The notes under the pieces were generated by a model, which searched no databases, was not told the DNA's origin, and saw only the letters and a list, made by a program, of their open reading frames with translations. Made by a program: the position numbers and the translations under genes. 64,000 nucleotides of DNA from Erwinia typographi (GTDB lineage Bacteria > Pseudomonadota > Gammaproteobacteria > Enterobacterales > Enterobacteriaceae), in NCBI RefSeq assembly GCF_000773975.1, contig NZ_JRUQ01000051.1, forward strand, positions 62,001-126,000. Direction: 5' to 3'. This document shows, one piece after another, positions 15,250 to 24,592 of the stretch. How positions within the stretch are numbered: position 1 is the first letter of the stretch; each line of letters opens with the position of its first letter.

Positions 15250-16215
15250 TTATTTTACTTCCAGACCTTTCGCCTGCATATCCGCGTGATAGGACGAACG
15301 GACGAACGGTCCGCAGGCAGCATGGGTAAAGCCCATGTCCATCGCCGCTTCTTTCATCTCATCAAACTCGGCAGGGCTGACGTACCGCTGCACCGGCAGG
15401 TGGTGACGGCTTGGCTGGAGGTACTGTCCCAGCGTCAGCATGGTTACGCCATGGCGACGCAGATCGCGCATCACCTCAACGATCTCCGCATTGGTTTCAC
15501 CCAGGCCGACCATCAGGCCGGATTTTGTCGGCACCTGCGGGTGGGCTTCTTTGAAGCGCTCCAGCAGTTTCAGCGACCAGTCGTAGTTGGCGCCGGGGCG
15601 AACCTGGCGGTAAACGCGCGGGACGTTTTCCAGATTATGGTTAAACACGTCTGGCGGCGTGGCGGTGAGGATTTCCAGAGCGCGATCCATACGGCCACGG
15701 AAGTCTGGCACCAGCGTTTCGATTTTGATCGACGGACTCTTTTCGCGGATGGCGGTGATGCAATCGGCAAAGTGCTGAGCGCCGCCGTCACGCAGATCGT
15801 CGCGGTCAACCGAAGTGATCACCACGTAGCGCAGCGCCATATCCGCAATTGTCTGAGCCAGCTTCAGCGGCTCATTGCTGTCCGGCGTGACGGGGCGACC
15901 ATGGGCCACGTCGCAGAACGGGCAGCGGCGGGTACAAATAGCGCCCAGGATCATAAAGGTCGCGGTGCCGTGGTTAAAACATTCTGCAAGGTTAGGACAG
16001 GAAGCCTCTTCACAGACGGAGTGCAGGCCATTTTTGCGCATGGCAGCTTTGATACCCTGAATGCGGCTGGAGTCAGCGGGGAGCTTGATTTTCATCCACT
16101 CCGGCTTACGTAAAATCTCCGTGCGCTCGGTCATCACGGTTTTCACCGGGATCAGGGCCATCTTATCTGCGTCGCGGTATTTAACGCCGCGTTCCATCTG
16201 AATGGGTTTACTCAT
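15250..16215 (-). CDS. lipA: Lipoyl synthase LipA
   Basis: A 321-residue radical-SAM enzyme that inserts two sulfurs into octanoyl groups on lipoyl domains. Both iron-sulfur motifs are present: the radical-SAM cluster CTRRCPFC and the auxiliary-cluster cysteines in [14 protein letters not shown]-terminal [10 protein letters not shown] matches the conserved end containing the serine ligand. Length is as in E. coli. lipB lies upstream, separated by about 160 bases; the E. coli gene ybeF between them is absent. Confidence 0.98.
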   Translation of the reverse strand: MSKPIQMERGVKYRDADKMALIPVKTVMTERTEILRKPEWMKIKLPADSSRIQGIKAAMRKNGLHSVCEEASCPNLAECFNHGTATFMILGAICTRRCPFCDVAHGRPVTPDSNEPLKLAQTIADMALRYVVITSVDRDDLRDGGAQHFADCITAIREKSPSIKIETLVPDFRGRMDRALEILTATPPDVFNHNLENVPRVYRQVRPGANYDWSLKLLERFKEAHPQVPTKSGLMVGLGETNAEIVEVMRDLRRHGVTMLTLGQYLQPSRHHLPVQRYVSPAEFDEMKEAAMDMGFTHAACGPFVRSSYHADMQAKGLEVK

Positions 16216-16374
16216 AATCTTGCCAGTTCCAGGTTGTCATGCGCCATCGGCATAAAAGACAAAGTGTCATTCAACTTTTTTTGATAAAAGCGCAAAAATT
16301 ATATCATCTCAGCGCCGCACTTTCAGCCAGCCAGGCAGATAAAATGTGACGGAGTTGTAAATTCGCACGGACGG

Positions 16375-17034
16375 TTACTTTCTGACGCCGCCATCGGTGG
16401 TTTCCCAACGGATTTCTGGGATATTCAGCAGCCTGCTAAAGTGTTCGATCAGTAGAGGGCGGACATCCTCCAGCGTTATGCCCGGCTTCAGCGCGCTGAG
16501 CTGCGTCATTTCCAGCCCGGCATAGCCGCAGGGATTGATACGCAAAAAGGGCGTCAGATCCATATCGATATTCAGCGCCAGCCCGTGGAACGAGCAGCCG
16601 TTGCGGATGCGTAGCCCCAGCGAGCAGATCTTTTTATTCTGCACATAAACCCCTGGCGCATCGGCTCTGGCCGCCGCTTCGATGCCAAAATGGGCGAGGG
16701 TGGCGATTGCCGTCTCTTCAAGTGCCGTGACCAGCTGCCTGACGCCAATTTTCCGACGCCTGAGGTTGACCATTACGTACATCACCTGCTGGCCCGGCCC
16801 GTGGTAGGTCACCTGACCACCACGATCGCTTTGCATCACCGGGATATCACCAGGTACCAGCAGATGTTCTGCCTTGCCTGCCTGGCCCTGGGTAAAGACT
16901 GAAGGATGCTCTACCAGCCAGATTTCGTCGCATGAGGCGTCGTTGCGCTGGTCGGTAAATTCATGCATAGCCTGAGAAGTGGCCGCCCAGGGCCGCAGGC
17001 CCAGCTGGCGAATGAGTAGGATATCCTGAGGCAA
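16375..17034 (-). CDS. lipB: Octanoyltransferase LipB
   Basis: A 219-residue enzyme transferring octanoate from acyl carrier protein to lipoyl domains, the step before LipA. Conserved blocks include [24 protein letters not shown], the lysine in [10 protein letters not shown] and the catalytic Cys in [12 protein letters not shown] chose the TTG at 17034 because it matches the start of E. coli LipB by homology ([11 protein letters not shown]), which I recall also uses TTG. An ATG at 17094 would add 20 residues unlike the family, and its only ribosome-like sequence is two bases from the codon. ybeD lies just upstream. Confidence 0.93.
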   Translation of the reverse strand: MPQDILLIRQLGLRPWAATSQAMHEFTDQRNDASCDEIWLVEHPSVFTQGQAGKAEHLLVPGDIPVMQSDRGGQVTYHGPGQQVMYVMVNLRRRKIGVRQLVTALEETAIATLAHFGIEAAARADAPGVYVQNKKICSLGLRIRNGCSFHGLALNIDMDLTPFLRINPCGYAGLEMTQLSALKPGITLEDVRPLLIEHFSRLLNIPEIRWETTDGGVRK

Positions 17035-17115
17035 AAGGTATCGTCCGGTTGGAAACAGAAGGGGAGTATAACGCTGACAAAGGGCAAAACCCATGCCCCC
17101 TGTCAGGAAAACAAT

Positions 17116-17379
17116 TTACAGCACCATGCGAACAATTTCGATTTTGCCCAGCTCGTCATACAGCGTTTCAACTTGCTCAATGTGGGTCGCGGTAATGGTG
17201 ATTGAGACGGAATGGTAGTTGCCTTTGCTGCTCGGCTTCACGTCCGGAGAATAGTCACCCGGCGCATGGCGCTGAACCACTTCCACCACTTGATCAACCA
17301 GCTCCGGCTGCGCCAGGCCCATTACTTTGTAAGTAAAAGGAGTGGGAAATTCGAGCAGTTCTTTAAGATTGGTTTTCAT
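17116..17379 (-). CDS. ybeD: YbeD, DUF493 family protein
   Basis: An 87-residue ferredoxin-like-fold protein ([21 protein letters not shown]...), highly conserved beside lipB and dacA in enterobacteria. Its fold resembles regulatory ACT-like domains; a role linked to lipoate metabolism has been proposed from gene context but not proven. AGGGCTC-type sequence upstream of the ATG gives a weak ribosome site. Confidence 0.95.
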   Translation of the reverse strand: MKTNLKELLEFPTPFTYKVMGLAQPELVDQVVEVVQRHAPGDYSPDVKPSSKGNYHSVSITITATHIEQVETLYDELGKIEIVRMVL

Positions 17380-17397
17380 AAGGGCTCCGGTAACGCC

Positions 17398-17430
17398 AAA
17401 ACAAAGACTCCTGCCTTCAGATGCAGGAGC
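17398..17430 (-). terminator. dacA terminator
   Basis: On the minus strand GCTCCTGC-loop-GCAGGAG is followed by TCTTTGTTTTGG. A second hairpin (GCTACCCGCTTCGGGTAGC, 17483-17501) without a T run lies between it and the dacA stop. Confidence 0.7.
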
Positions 17431-17523
17431 CTACAGATAAGTCAAATATGGGGCGCATTCACGCTGAAATCAAGAGGGCGATGCTACCCGAAGCGGGTAG
17501 CAAGGCAGACGGACGAGCAGGGA

Positions 17524-18732
17524 TTAACCAAACCAGTGATGGAACATCAGCTTAATGTAATCCACGATGCGGCCAATAAAGCCACCTTCCGGCATATCGT
17601 TGAGCACCACCAGCGGATGCTGCTCAATGGTTTTACCGTCCAGCTGGAAGTTGATGGTGCCCACTACCTGATTTTTCGCCAGCGGAGCATGAAGTTCCGT
17701 GTTGCTCAGCGTGTAGCTGGCCTTCAGATCCTTCATGCGGCCGCGCGGGATGGTCAGATAAACGTCTTTTTCCACACCCAGCTGTACGCGATCGCTGTTG
17801 CCAAACCACACCGGCTCGGAAGCAAACTCTTTGCCTGCTTTCAGCGGCGCTACGGTTTCAAAGAAACGGAAGCCCCAGGTCAGCAGCTTTTTGCTTTCGG
17901 TTTCACGCCCTTTGTAGGTGTGACCGCCCATGACGGCGGAGATCAGACGCATCTGGCCTTCGGTAGCTGAGGCGACCAGGTTATAGCCTGCGGCTTCGGT
18001 ATGGCCGGTTTTGATGCCGTCGACCTGTAGGCTGGTATCCCACAGCAGGCCGTTACGGTTCATCTGGCGGATGTTGTTAAAGGTGAACTCTTTCTCTTTG
18101 TAGACCGCGTACTCGTCCGGCACATCGCGGATCAGCGCACGGCCAATCAGCGCCATATCCCGCGCCGAGCTGTACTGACCATCGGCGTCCAGGCCGTGAA
18201 CGGTCTGGAAGTGGGTATTCATCAGGCCCAGCGCCTTGACGTAGTTGTTCATCAGGCCAACAAACGCATCCTGGCTGCCGGCGACGTAATCGGCCATCGC
18301 CACGCAGGCATCATTGCCGGATTGCAGTACGATACCGCGAGTCAGTTCCGAAACGGGGACGCGGTCGCCAGGCTTCAGGAACATCAGGGAGGAGCCTTTG
18401 AAGACCGGGTTGCCGGTCGCCCAGGCATCTTTACCTACGGTAACCACGTCATCCTGCTTAATTTTTCCGGCCTTGACCGCCTGACCGATAACGTAGCTGG
18501 TCATCATTTTGGTCAGGCTGGCGGGGTCGCGGCGGGCGTCAGCATTTTTCTCTGCCAACACTTTACCGGAGTTGTAGTCGATCAGGACGTAGGCTTCCGC
18601 ATCAATATCCGGCACGCCTGGAATCATTGTTTTAATATTCACGTCGTCAGCGTGGGCGAAGGAGGTCAGGCTGAGGGCAATCAGCGATCCCGCCGTCAGG
18701 CGTTTCAGTGGGGAGGAGGTCAGATTGTTCAT
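17524..18732 (-). CDS. dacA: D-alanyl-D-alanine carboxypeptidase DacA (PBP5)
   Basis: A 402-residue periplasmic penicillin-binding protein that trims the terminal D-alanine from peptidoglycan pentapeptides. Signal peptide to SFAHA, SxxK motif SLTK, SGN motif SGNDA and KTG motif KTGHT are intact. The C-terminal amphipathic helix ([17 protein letters not shown]) anchors the protein to the inner membrane. The ATG at 18732 ([12 protein letters not shown]) matches the family length; an extension to 18753 adds residues with no ribosome site. Confidence 0.97.
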   Translation of the reverse strand: MNNLTSSPLKRLTAGSLIALSLTSFAHADDVNIKTMIPGVPDIDAEAYVLIDYNSGKVLAEKNADARRDPASLTKMMTSYVIGQAVKAGKIKQDDVVTVGKDAWATGNPVFKGSSLMFLKPGDRVPVSELTRGIVLQSGNDACVAMADYVAGSQDAFVGLMNNYVKALGLMNTHFQTVHGLDADGQYSSARDMALIGRALIRDVPDEYAVYKEKEFTFNNIRQMNRNGLLWDTSLQVDGIKTGHTEAAGYNLVASATEGQMRLISAVMGGHTYKGRETESKKLLTWGFRFFETVAPLKAGKEFASEPVWFGNSDRVQLGVEKDVYLTIPRGRMKDLKASYTLSNTELHAPLAKNQVVGTINFQLDGKTIEQHPLVVLNDMPEGGFIGRIVDYIKLMFHHWFG

Positions 18733-18871
18733 GTTTAGGACTACAACATCCATCGGCTAGGTTAAAAAAAGTGACTCACTATAGCAAAAGCAGCTCAGCC
18801 CGGCACCCGTCTTTACCGAGAAGCTTAACAGAGGTATCAGTCTGTTAGCTTTATCAGGGTGCCGGTCAGCA

Positions 18872-19993
18872 TTACATTTCGTTAGGTGCGACGGTGATAA
18901 AAGAGGACTGATTCGCTTCGCTCGACAACCTCTGCTGCAAAGCGCTGGCCTGCTGGCGAGAGGTAAAGCGCCCCAGTTGAACCCGGTAAACGTTGCCGCG
19001 GCTGTCAACAGTGCCTGGAACGCCAAACTGTTTGCTCAACGAGTTTACCCACTGTCTGGCGCGGGCCGGATCGCTTAACGCGCCAACCTGTACCACATAG
19101 GTGGTGCCTGAGGCTGACGGACGGCTGGCAGCGGCGGCAGCTGGAGCGGCAACAACGGCAGCGGCTGCAGTCGCGGGTGCAGCCGCAGATGCCGCAGGCT
19201 CACTGCCTTCCAGTACGCCAGAACGCAGGGGCTGTGACGCGCCTAAAAAGCCGCTGCTGCGCACCGGCGCGCCGAGCGTGTCATCGCTGCTCAGACTGGC
19301 ATTATCAATCGGGTGGCTCTCTGGCGCCTGCTGTTGACTGGCCGCAGGCTGGGAAGCTGAACTGGCTACGGCTCCGCCGCCCATAACGGCCATGCCGCCA
19401 GCGATATCAGGACGAGGAGGCAGCGCATAGCTTTGTTTAGCTACGGTGGTTCCGATGGTGCCTGGTCCGGAAAGGCTGCCATCAGGCGCGACCTTGATGT
19501 AATCGATTTTGACTCGGGTATTGTTCGAGATATTCAGACGATCGCCCGCCGCACGGGAGAGATCGATAATGCGCCCCGGCGTATAGGGGCCACGATCATT
19601 CACGCGCACTACCAGTTGACGGCCATTAGCGAGGTTAGTCACGCGCACATAGGCTGGCAGCGGCAGCGTGGGATGCGCGGCGGTCAGCGCATCCGGGTCG
19701 AACGGTTCGCCCGTTGCCGTTCGGCTGCCAGCAGCTTCATCGCCGTACCAGCTGGCCAGTCCGGTTTCGCTGTAATTCGAAGGATCTTTGATAATGCGGT
19801 AATTCTTGCCGTTGACCGAGTAATCCTGGCTGGTGCCTGGATTTTGCGGTTCATAGCGTGGTTCAACCCCGCCAATCTCCACCACCGGGCCATTCCAGGC
19901 CGGCTGCTGTGGCGCGGGAGCCTGCTGTTCGGTGGTAGTACAGGCTGCCAGCAGGGCTGAAGCCAGAGCAATCCAAAGCCAATCCTTACGCAT
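18872..19993 (-). CDS. rlpA: RlpA septal lytic transglycosylase-like lipoprotein
   Basis: A 373-residue outer-membrane lipoprotein. The lipobox LLAAC (Cys18), a double-psi beta-barrel domain (about residues 75-165; GLASWYGDEAAGSRTATGE... and VRVNDRGPYTPGRIIDLS, with the catalytic-type Glu and Asp) and a C-terminal SPOR domain (about residues 297-373) that binds denuded septal glycan are visible. Between them is a long Ala/Ser/Pro-rich linker (about residues 200-290) of low complexity. It sits between mrdB and dacA in the usual wall-synthesis block. Confidence 0.96.
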   Translation of the reverse strand: MRKDWLWIALASALLAACTTTEQQAPAPQQPAWNGPVVEIGGVEPRYEPQNPGTSQDYSVNGKNYRIIKDPSNYSETGLASWYGDEAAGSRTATGEPFDPDALTAAHPTLPLPAYVRVTNLANGRQLVVRVNDRGPYTPGRIIDLSRAAGDRLNISNNTRVKIDYIKVAPDGSLSGPGTIGTTVAKQSYALPPRPDIAGGMAVMGGGAVASSASQPAASQQQAPESHPIDNASLSSDDTLGAPVRSSGFLGASQPLRSGVLEGSEPAASAAAPATAAAAVVAAPAAAAASRPSASGTTYVVQVGALSDPARARQWVNSLSKQFGVPGTVDSRGNVYRVQLGRFTSRQQASALQQRLSSEANQSSFITVAPNEM

Positions 19994-20004
19994 GTTAACG
20001 CCTC

Positions 20005-21117
20005 TTAAACGCTCTTCGACAACAGTTTTCGGTGGGTGTGAATCGACATAATAATGCCAAATCCGGCCATCAGCACAATCAGCGCCGATCCGCCGTAGCT
20101 GACTAGCGGCAGCGGAACCCCTACTACGGGCAGAATACCGCTAACCATACCAATATTAACAAAAACATACACAAAGAAGATCAGCATCAGACCGCCAGCC
20201 ATCACGCGGCCAAAGGTGGTCTGTGCTCGCGCCGCCATCGTCAGACCACGCATAATCAGCAGAACGTAGAGTACCAGCAGCACCAGCACGCCGACCAACC
20301 CTAATTCTTCTGCCAGTACGGCGAAGATAAAGTCGGTATGGCGTTCGGGTAGAAACTCCAGCTGGGACTGCGTGCCGTGCAGCCAGCCTTTGCCGCGCAG
20401 GCCGCCCGAGCCGATGGCAATTTTAGACTGAATAATGTGGTAACCCGCGCCCAGCGGGTCGCTCTCAGGGTCCAACAGCATCATGACGCGGGCGCGCTGA
20501 TAGTCATGCATCAGGAAGAACCACAGGATCGGCACAAAAGCGGCGACCATCAGGATAGCGACGATAATCAGTTTCCAGCTCATTCCAGACAGGAACAGCA
20601 CGAACAGGCCCGAAGCGGCAATCAGAATGGAGGTGCCGAGATCCGGCTGGGCGGCGACCAGCAGCGTCGGCATAAAAATCAGCACCAGCGCGATAGCCGT
20701 GTTCTTCAGCGTAGGCGGACAGACGTCGCGGTTGATAAAACGCGCCACCATCAGCGGCACCGCGATCTTGGCAATCTCCGAGGGCTGGAAGCGAACAACC
20801 CCTAAGTCCAGCCAGCGCTGCGCGCCTTTACTGATATGACCAAACGCATCCACGGCGATCAGCAGGATCACGCAGATGATGTAGAGGTAGGGTGCCCAGC
20901 CTTCGTAGACTCGCGGGGGGATCTGCGCCATCACCAGCATGATAACGATACCCATCGCAATCTGACCGATTTTTCGCTCCATCATCCCCGGGTCCTGACC
21001 GCTGGCACTCCAGATCACCAGGGCGCTATACACCAGCAGGGCAAAAATCAGGATGAAAAAGGTTGGATCGACGTGAATTCGCGTCCAGATGGTGCTTTTT
21101 TGGTGACGATCATTCAT
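20005..21117 (-). CDS. mrdB: RodA peptidoglycan glycosyltransferase (MrdB)
   Basis: A 370-residue SEDS-family polytopic membrane protein with about ten helices. It polymerises glycan strands with PBP2 during rod elongation. Conserved SEDS blocks are visible: [19 protein letters not shown], the periplasmic loop [31 protein letters not shown], and the C-terminal [13 protein letters not shown]. It begins two bases after the mrdA stop. Confidence 0.98.
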   Translation of the reverse strand: MNDRHQKSTIWTRIHVDPTFFILIFALLVYSALVIWSASGQDPGMMERKIGQIAMGIVIMLVMAQIPPRVYEGWAPYLYIICVILLIAVDAFGHISKGAQRWLDLGVVRFQPSEIAKIAVPLMVARFINRDVCPPTLKNTAIALVLIFMPTLLVAAQPDLGTSILIAASGLFVLFLSGMSWKLIIVAILMVAAFVPILWFFLMHDYQRARVMMLLDPESDPLGAGYHIIQSKIAIGSGGLRGKGWLHGTQSQLEFLPERHTDFIFAVLAEELGLVGVLVLLVLYVLLIMRGLTMAARAQTTFGRVMAGGLMLIFFVYVFVNIGMVSGILPVVGVPLPLVSYGGSALIVLMAGFGIIMSIHTHRKLLSKSV

Positions 21118-21119
21118 GA

Positions 21120-23024
21120 CTATTCACCCTCATAACCCGGCGGCACTGGGGCAGCGTCAGGCAGGTTGGTATTGTTGTCGCCGAGCATAATATGGTCCAG
21201 AATCTGGCGCATAATGGTGCCAACTGCCGGGCCTGCGCCGCCGTTTTCCAGAATCATGGTCACGGCTACGCGGGGATTGTCGTAAGGCGCGAAAGCGGTC
21301 ATCAGTTTGTGATCTCGCAGGTGTTCAGCAATTTTATGCGCGTTGTAAGTTTCGTTGGCTTTCAGGCCATAGACCTGGGCCGTACCAGATTTAGCGGCGA
21401 TTTTATACGGCGCGTCGGAAAAGCTTTTCCTTGCTGTGCCGTTAGGGCGGTTTGCTACGCCAAACATACCGTCTTTAGCAATTTCCCAATAGCCGGAGTG
21501 AATATCGGCAATCGGCGGGTTGTCAGGCTGGCGATACGGCACGCGGGTGTTATTCACGATGTTGGAGTGCAGCAGATGCGGCGTTTTGACCATGCCGTCA
21601 TTGATTAGCGTCATCATCGCTTTGTTCATCTGCATCGGCGTGGCGGTCCAGTAACCCTGACCGATGCCCACCGGAATGGTATCCCCCTGATACCAGGGTT
21701 TCTTAAAGCGCTTCATTTTCCATTCGCGGGTCGGCATATTGCCCGGCGTTTCTTCCACCAGATCGATCCCGGTAAGGCTGCCGTAGCCAAATTTGTTCAT
21801 CCACTCGCCGAGGCGGTCAATGCCCATGTCGTAGGCAACCTGATAGAAAAAGGTATCCGCCGACTCTTCCAGTGATTTGGTGACGTTCAGGCGACCGTGC
21901 CCCCAGTGCTTCCAGTCGCGGAAGCGCTTTTCGGAGCCCGGCAGTTGCCACCAGCCGGGATCAAACAGGCTGGTATTTTTATTGATAACCCCGGCGGTCA
22001 GCGCCGATACCGCGATATAGGGCTTCACCGTGGACGCTGGAGGGTAGGCGCCCTGCGTTGCGCGGTTTATCAGCGGGCGGTTAGGGTCGTTTAGCAGCAT
22101 GTTGTAGTCTTTGCTGGTGATGCCATCAACGAACAGATTAGGATCGTAGCTCGGCATTGATACCATCGCCAGAATGTCGCCATTGCGCGGGTCGGTGACG
22201 ACCACGGCGGCGCGGCTGCCAGCCAGTAGAGTTTCAATATACTGCTGAAGCTTCAGATCGATGGTCAGGTAGATGTCCTGTCCGGCCTGAGGGATCTGTT
22301 CGTGAAGCTGACGGATAACCCGGCCACGGTTATTGACTTCAACCTCTTCATATCCGGTTTTACCGTGCAGCATATCTTCGTAATAGCGCTCGATGCCCAG
22401 CTTGCCAATATCATGCGTCGCCGCGTAGTTAGGCCATTTGCCCTCTTTGCTAAGGCGGTCAACGTCGCGATCGTTGATTTTAGAGACGTAGCCCAGCACA
22501 TGGGTCAGGGCAGAGTTGTACGGATAGTAGCGCCGCTGATAGCCTTTGACCTCGACGCCAGGGAAGGCGTACTGATTGACCGCAAAACGGGCGACCTGCA
22601 CGTCATTCAGGCCGGTTTTCACCGGGATTGAGGTAAAGCGGCGCGAGCGCTTGCGCTCTTTTTCAAAGGCAACCAGGTCTTCGTCGCTCAAATCGACGAT
22701 CGGCCGCAGCGCAAGCAGGGTTTTTTCCAGGTCGTCGACCTTTTCCGGCACCAGCTCAATCTGGTAAATCGTTCGGTTCAGCGCCAGAGGCAGGCCGTTA
22801 CGATCGAAAATAATGCCGCGGCTGGGCGCAACCGGCACCAGCTTGATGCGGTTTTCATTGGAGCGGGTGCTGTAGTCGGTGTAGCGAATAATTTGCAGGT
22901 GATACAGATTGACCACCAGGATACCGGAAAGCAGTAAAATGCCAATGAAAGCGATCAGCGCCCGACGGACAAAGAGTGTCTGTTCGGCAGAGTAGTCACG
23001 AAAAGAGTTACGTTGTAATTTCAT
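21120..23024 (-). CDS. mrdA: Penicillin-binding protein 2 (MrdA)
   Basis: A 634-residue class B transpeptidase that cross-links lateral-wall peptidoglycan in the Rod complex. An N-terminal membrane helix ([21 protein letters not shown]) anchors it, followed by the pedestal domain and the transpeptidase domain with SxxK (STVK), SxD (SAD) and KSGT motifs in order. rlmH and rsfS lie upstream and mrdB-rlpA-dacA downstream on the same strand, the usual elongation operon. Confidence 0.98.
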   Translation of the reverse strand: MKLQRNSFRDYSAEQTLFVRRALIAFIGILLLSGILVVNLYHLQIIRYTDYSTRSNENRIKLVPVAPSRGIIFDRNGLPLALNRTIYQIELVPEKVDDLEKTLLALRPIVDLSDEDLVAFEKERKRSRRFTSIPVKTGLNDVQVARFAVNQYAFPGVEVKGYQRRYYPYNSALTHVLGYVSKINDRDVDRLSKEGKWPNYAATHDIGKLGIERYYEDMLHGKTGYEEVEVNNRGRVIRQLHEQIPQAGQDIYLTIDLKLQQYIETLLAGSRAAVVVTDPRNGDILAMVSMPSYDPNLFVDGITSKDYNMLLNDPNRPLINRATQGAYPPASTVKPYIAVSALTAGVINKNTSLFDPGWWQLPGSEKRFRDWKHWGHGRLNVTKSLEESADTFFYQVAYDMGIDRLGEWMNKFGYGSLTGIDLVEETPGNMPTREWKMKRFKKPWYQGDTIPVGIGQGYWTATPMQMNKAMMTLINDGMVKTPHLLHSNIVNNTRVPYRQPDNPPIADIHSGYWEIAKDGMFGVANRPNGTARKSFSDAPYKIAAKSGTAQVYGLKANETYNAHKIAEHLRDHKLMTAFAPYDNPRVAVTMILENGGAGPAVGTIMRQILDHIMLGDNNTNLPDAAPVPPGYEGE

Positions 23025-23057
23025 CCGCTGTTTCAGTGTATCCGGTTGATCTCAGGG

Positions 23058-23528
23058 CTATTCCCGATGGTATGGGTGATTCGCTGTCACGCTCCATGCG
23101 CGATACAGACTCTCCGCAACCAGCACGCGAACCAGCGGATGGGGCAGGGTTAGCGCGGAGAGAGACCAGCTTTGCTCCGCCGCCGCTTTGCAGGCGGGCG
23201 ACAGGCCTTCCGGCCCACCGATCAGCAGACTGACGTCGCGGCCATCCAGCTTCCATCGTTCAAGCTGGGTAGCCAGCTGGGGCGTTTCCCACGGCTGACC
23301 AGGGATGTCCAGCGTGACGATGCGGTTGCCTTTGCCGGTTGCCGCCAGCATCATTTCGCCCTCTTTTTCAAGAATGCGTTTGATATCGGCATTTTTGCCG
23401 CGCTTGCCAGCCTGAACTTCGGTCAGCTCCAGCGGCATATCCTTAGGAAAACGACGCAAATACTCCAGAAAACCAGTTTGCACCCAATCCGGCATTTTGG
23501 TGCCGACGGCGACCAGCTGCAGCTTCAC
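23058..23528 (-). CDS. rlmH: 23S rRNA pseudouridine-1915 N3-methyltransferase RlmH
   Basis: A 156-residue SPOUT-class methyltransferase acting on helix 69 of 23S rRNA in assembled ribosomes. The trefoil-knot SAM-binding sequence [24 protein letters not shown] and the C-terminal [18 protein letters not shown] are conserved. The start lies three bases after the rsfS stop. Confidence 0.97.
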   Translation of the reverse strand: MKLQLVAVGTKMPDWVQTGFLEYLRRFPKDMPLELTEVQAGKRGKNADIKRILEKEGEMMLAATGKGNRIVTLDIPGQPWETPQLATQLERWKLDGRDVSLLIGGPEGLSPACKAAAEQSWSLSALTLPHPLVRVLVAESLYRAWSVTANHPYHRE

Positions 23529-23531
23529 GCA

Positions 23532-23849
23532 TTAACTCCAGAGCTTTTCGAGTTCGTAAAGCTGGCGGCTCTCTTCCTGCATCACATGAACAATGACATC
23601 GCCCAGGTCGACAACTACCCAGTCAGCGGTGGCTTTGCCCGCAATGCCAAGCGGTTTCATACCCGCAGCACGAGTTTCCTGCACCAGGTGATCGGCGATC
23701 GAAGCCACATGGCGCGTTGAGGTGCCGGTACAGATAATCATGCAGTCGGTAATGCTGGATTTGCCCTCAACATTCACCGAAACAATATCCTGGCCTTTGA
23801 TGTCGTCGATTTTATCGATAACGAAGTCTTGGAGTGCTTGACCTTGCAA
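23532..23849 (-). CDS. rsfS: Ribosomal silencing factor RsfS
   Basis: A 105-residue factor that binds uL14 and blocks subunit joining in stationary phase. The conserved stretches [16 protein letters not shown] and [24 protein letters not shown] are present. The start codon is TTG at 23849, with GGGG about eight bases upstream; it matches the family N-terminus ([21 protein letters not shown]). In E. coli the upstream neighbour is cobC/phpB then nadD; here a foreign segment of about 4.4 kb intervenes, so this gene and those after it must rely on a promoter in or near 23850-24000. Confidence 0.96.
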   Translation of the reverse strand: MQGQALQDFVIDKIDDIKGQDIVSVNVEGKSSITDCMIICTGTSTRHVASIADHLVQETRAAGMKPLGIAGKATADWVVVDLGDVIVHVMQEESRQLYELEKLWS

Positions 23850-23997
23850 AAGGTTCCCCTTTTTTTTGATATAAATATCAATAATTTATTAATTTCGGCT
23901 CAAAATAATCCTAAAATCATTTAAACCGCTGTCATTGACCGTGTTGTTCCGCGAGTCTCTGTTTACCGTGCCGCCACTTCAGCTGACTTATCCCCCT

Positions 23998-24315
23998 TCA
24001 GCATCTGAGCGAAATATCGCCATGCTGTTCAGTATAGAACCGGGCGGAAAAGCTTCGGATTTCATGAAAACCAGGAGAGGTATTGTCCCACTTAAGCCCT
24101 GTCGCTTCACGGGTTTTAGCGAAGTATTTTGTCAGCATTTTTACGCTTAGTGTGAGCATTTCTGATGGGGCAGTGATCGTATCTGCACTGCGATAAAAAT
24201 CGTGGCAGCGAAGGATAACAGCCTCAAGATCGGTGTCAATGATGTTCAGGCCAATATTCAGTGGTGTGTCGGCTTTTGCACCCGTTTTGTCCAGGCATAT
24301 CTTAAGGCAGTTCAC
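23998..24315 (-). pseudogene. Lambda-type phage integrase remnant
   Basis: A 105-codon frame that resembles the C-terminal catalytic domain of lambda-family tyrosine recombinases: KTGAKADTPLN (strand with the catalytic Lys region), LTKYFAKTREATGL and the box-II motif FHEIRSFSARFY containing His-x-x-Arg. It ends shortly after (TEQHGD), so the GHK histidine region and the nucleophilic tyrosine are missing, as are the N-terminal core-binding domains. This is a decayed fragment, not an active enzyme. It marks a past phage or island integration beside the glycan cassette. Confidence 0.7.
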
Positions 24316-24511
24316 GCCATTTTATGGTTACCACGGCTCCCATTGTTTGCCCTGAAGCAGGCTGAGTTGGATAAGTCGGTTGCCGGATACCTGTCACAAA
24401 CTGAGGATTACCGGCCCCACCAGTGACACCTGGCGCAAGCAATACCGGGTTAGTGACTGAAACAACAGGAATTAGATCAATGGTGGAGACTAAATCAGGG
24501 CATTTGGTCAT
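24302..24511 (-). CDS. Uncharacterised 69-residue protein, possible phage remnant
   Basis: A short frame starting MTKCPDLVSTIDLIPVVSVTNPVLLAPGVT, hydrophobic and proline-rich with no clear membrane helix. I do not recognise it. An AGG with a long spacer precedes the ATG at 24511. The start codon lies in the loop of a 12-bp inverted repeat (24497-24538). The end overlaps the integrase remnant by 14 bases. It may be a phage-derived fragment; evidence that it is expressed is weak. Confidence 0.35.
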   Translation of the reverse strand: MTKCPDLVSTIDLIPVVSVTNPVLLAPGVTGGAGNPQFVTGIRQPTYPTQPASGQTMGAVVTIKWRELP

Positions 24512-24538
24512 AATCAAAAACCTGTTACCAAATGCCCT
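24497..24538. repeat. 12-bp perfect inverted repeat
   Basis: AGGGCATTTGGT (24497-24508) and ACCAAATGCCCT (24527-24538) are perfect inverted copies separated by 18 bases. No T run follows on either strand, so it is not an ordinary terminator. The start codon of the 69-residue frame is in the loop. Confidence 0.6.
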
Positions 24539-24592
24539 TCTCGTCGCAATACCAGAGGATTAGCGCTCTACCGTGACCCGGTTAATAACCTG

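Noticed and set aside
15286-16113. 275-residue open frame on the plus strand
   Set aside because: Antisense to lipA, which is certain from its iron-sulfur motifs.
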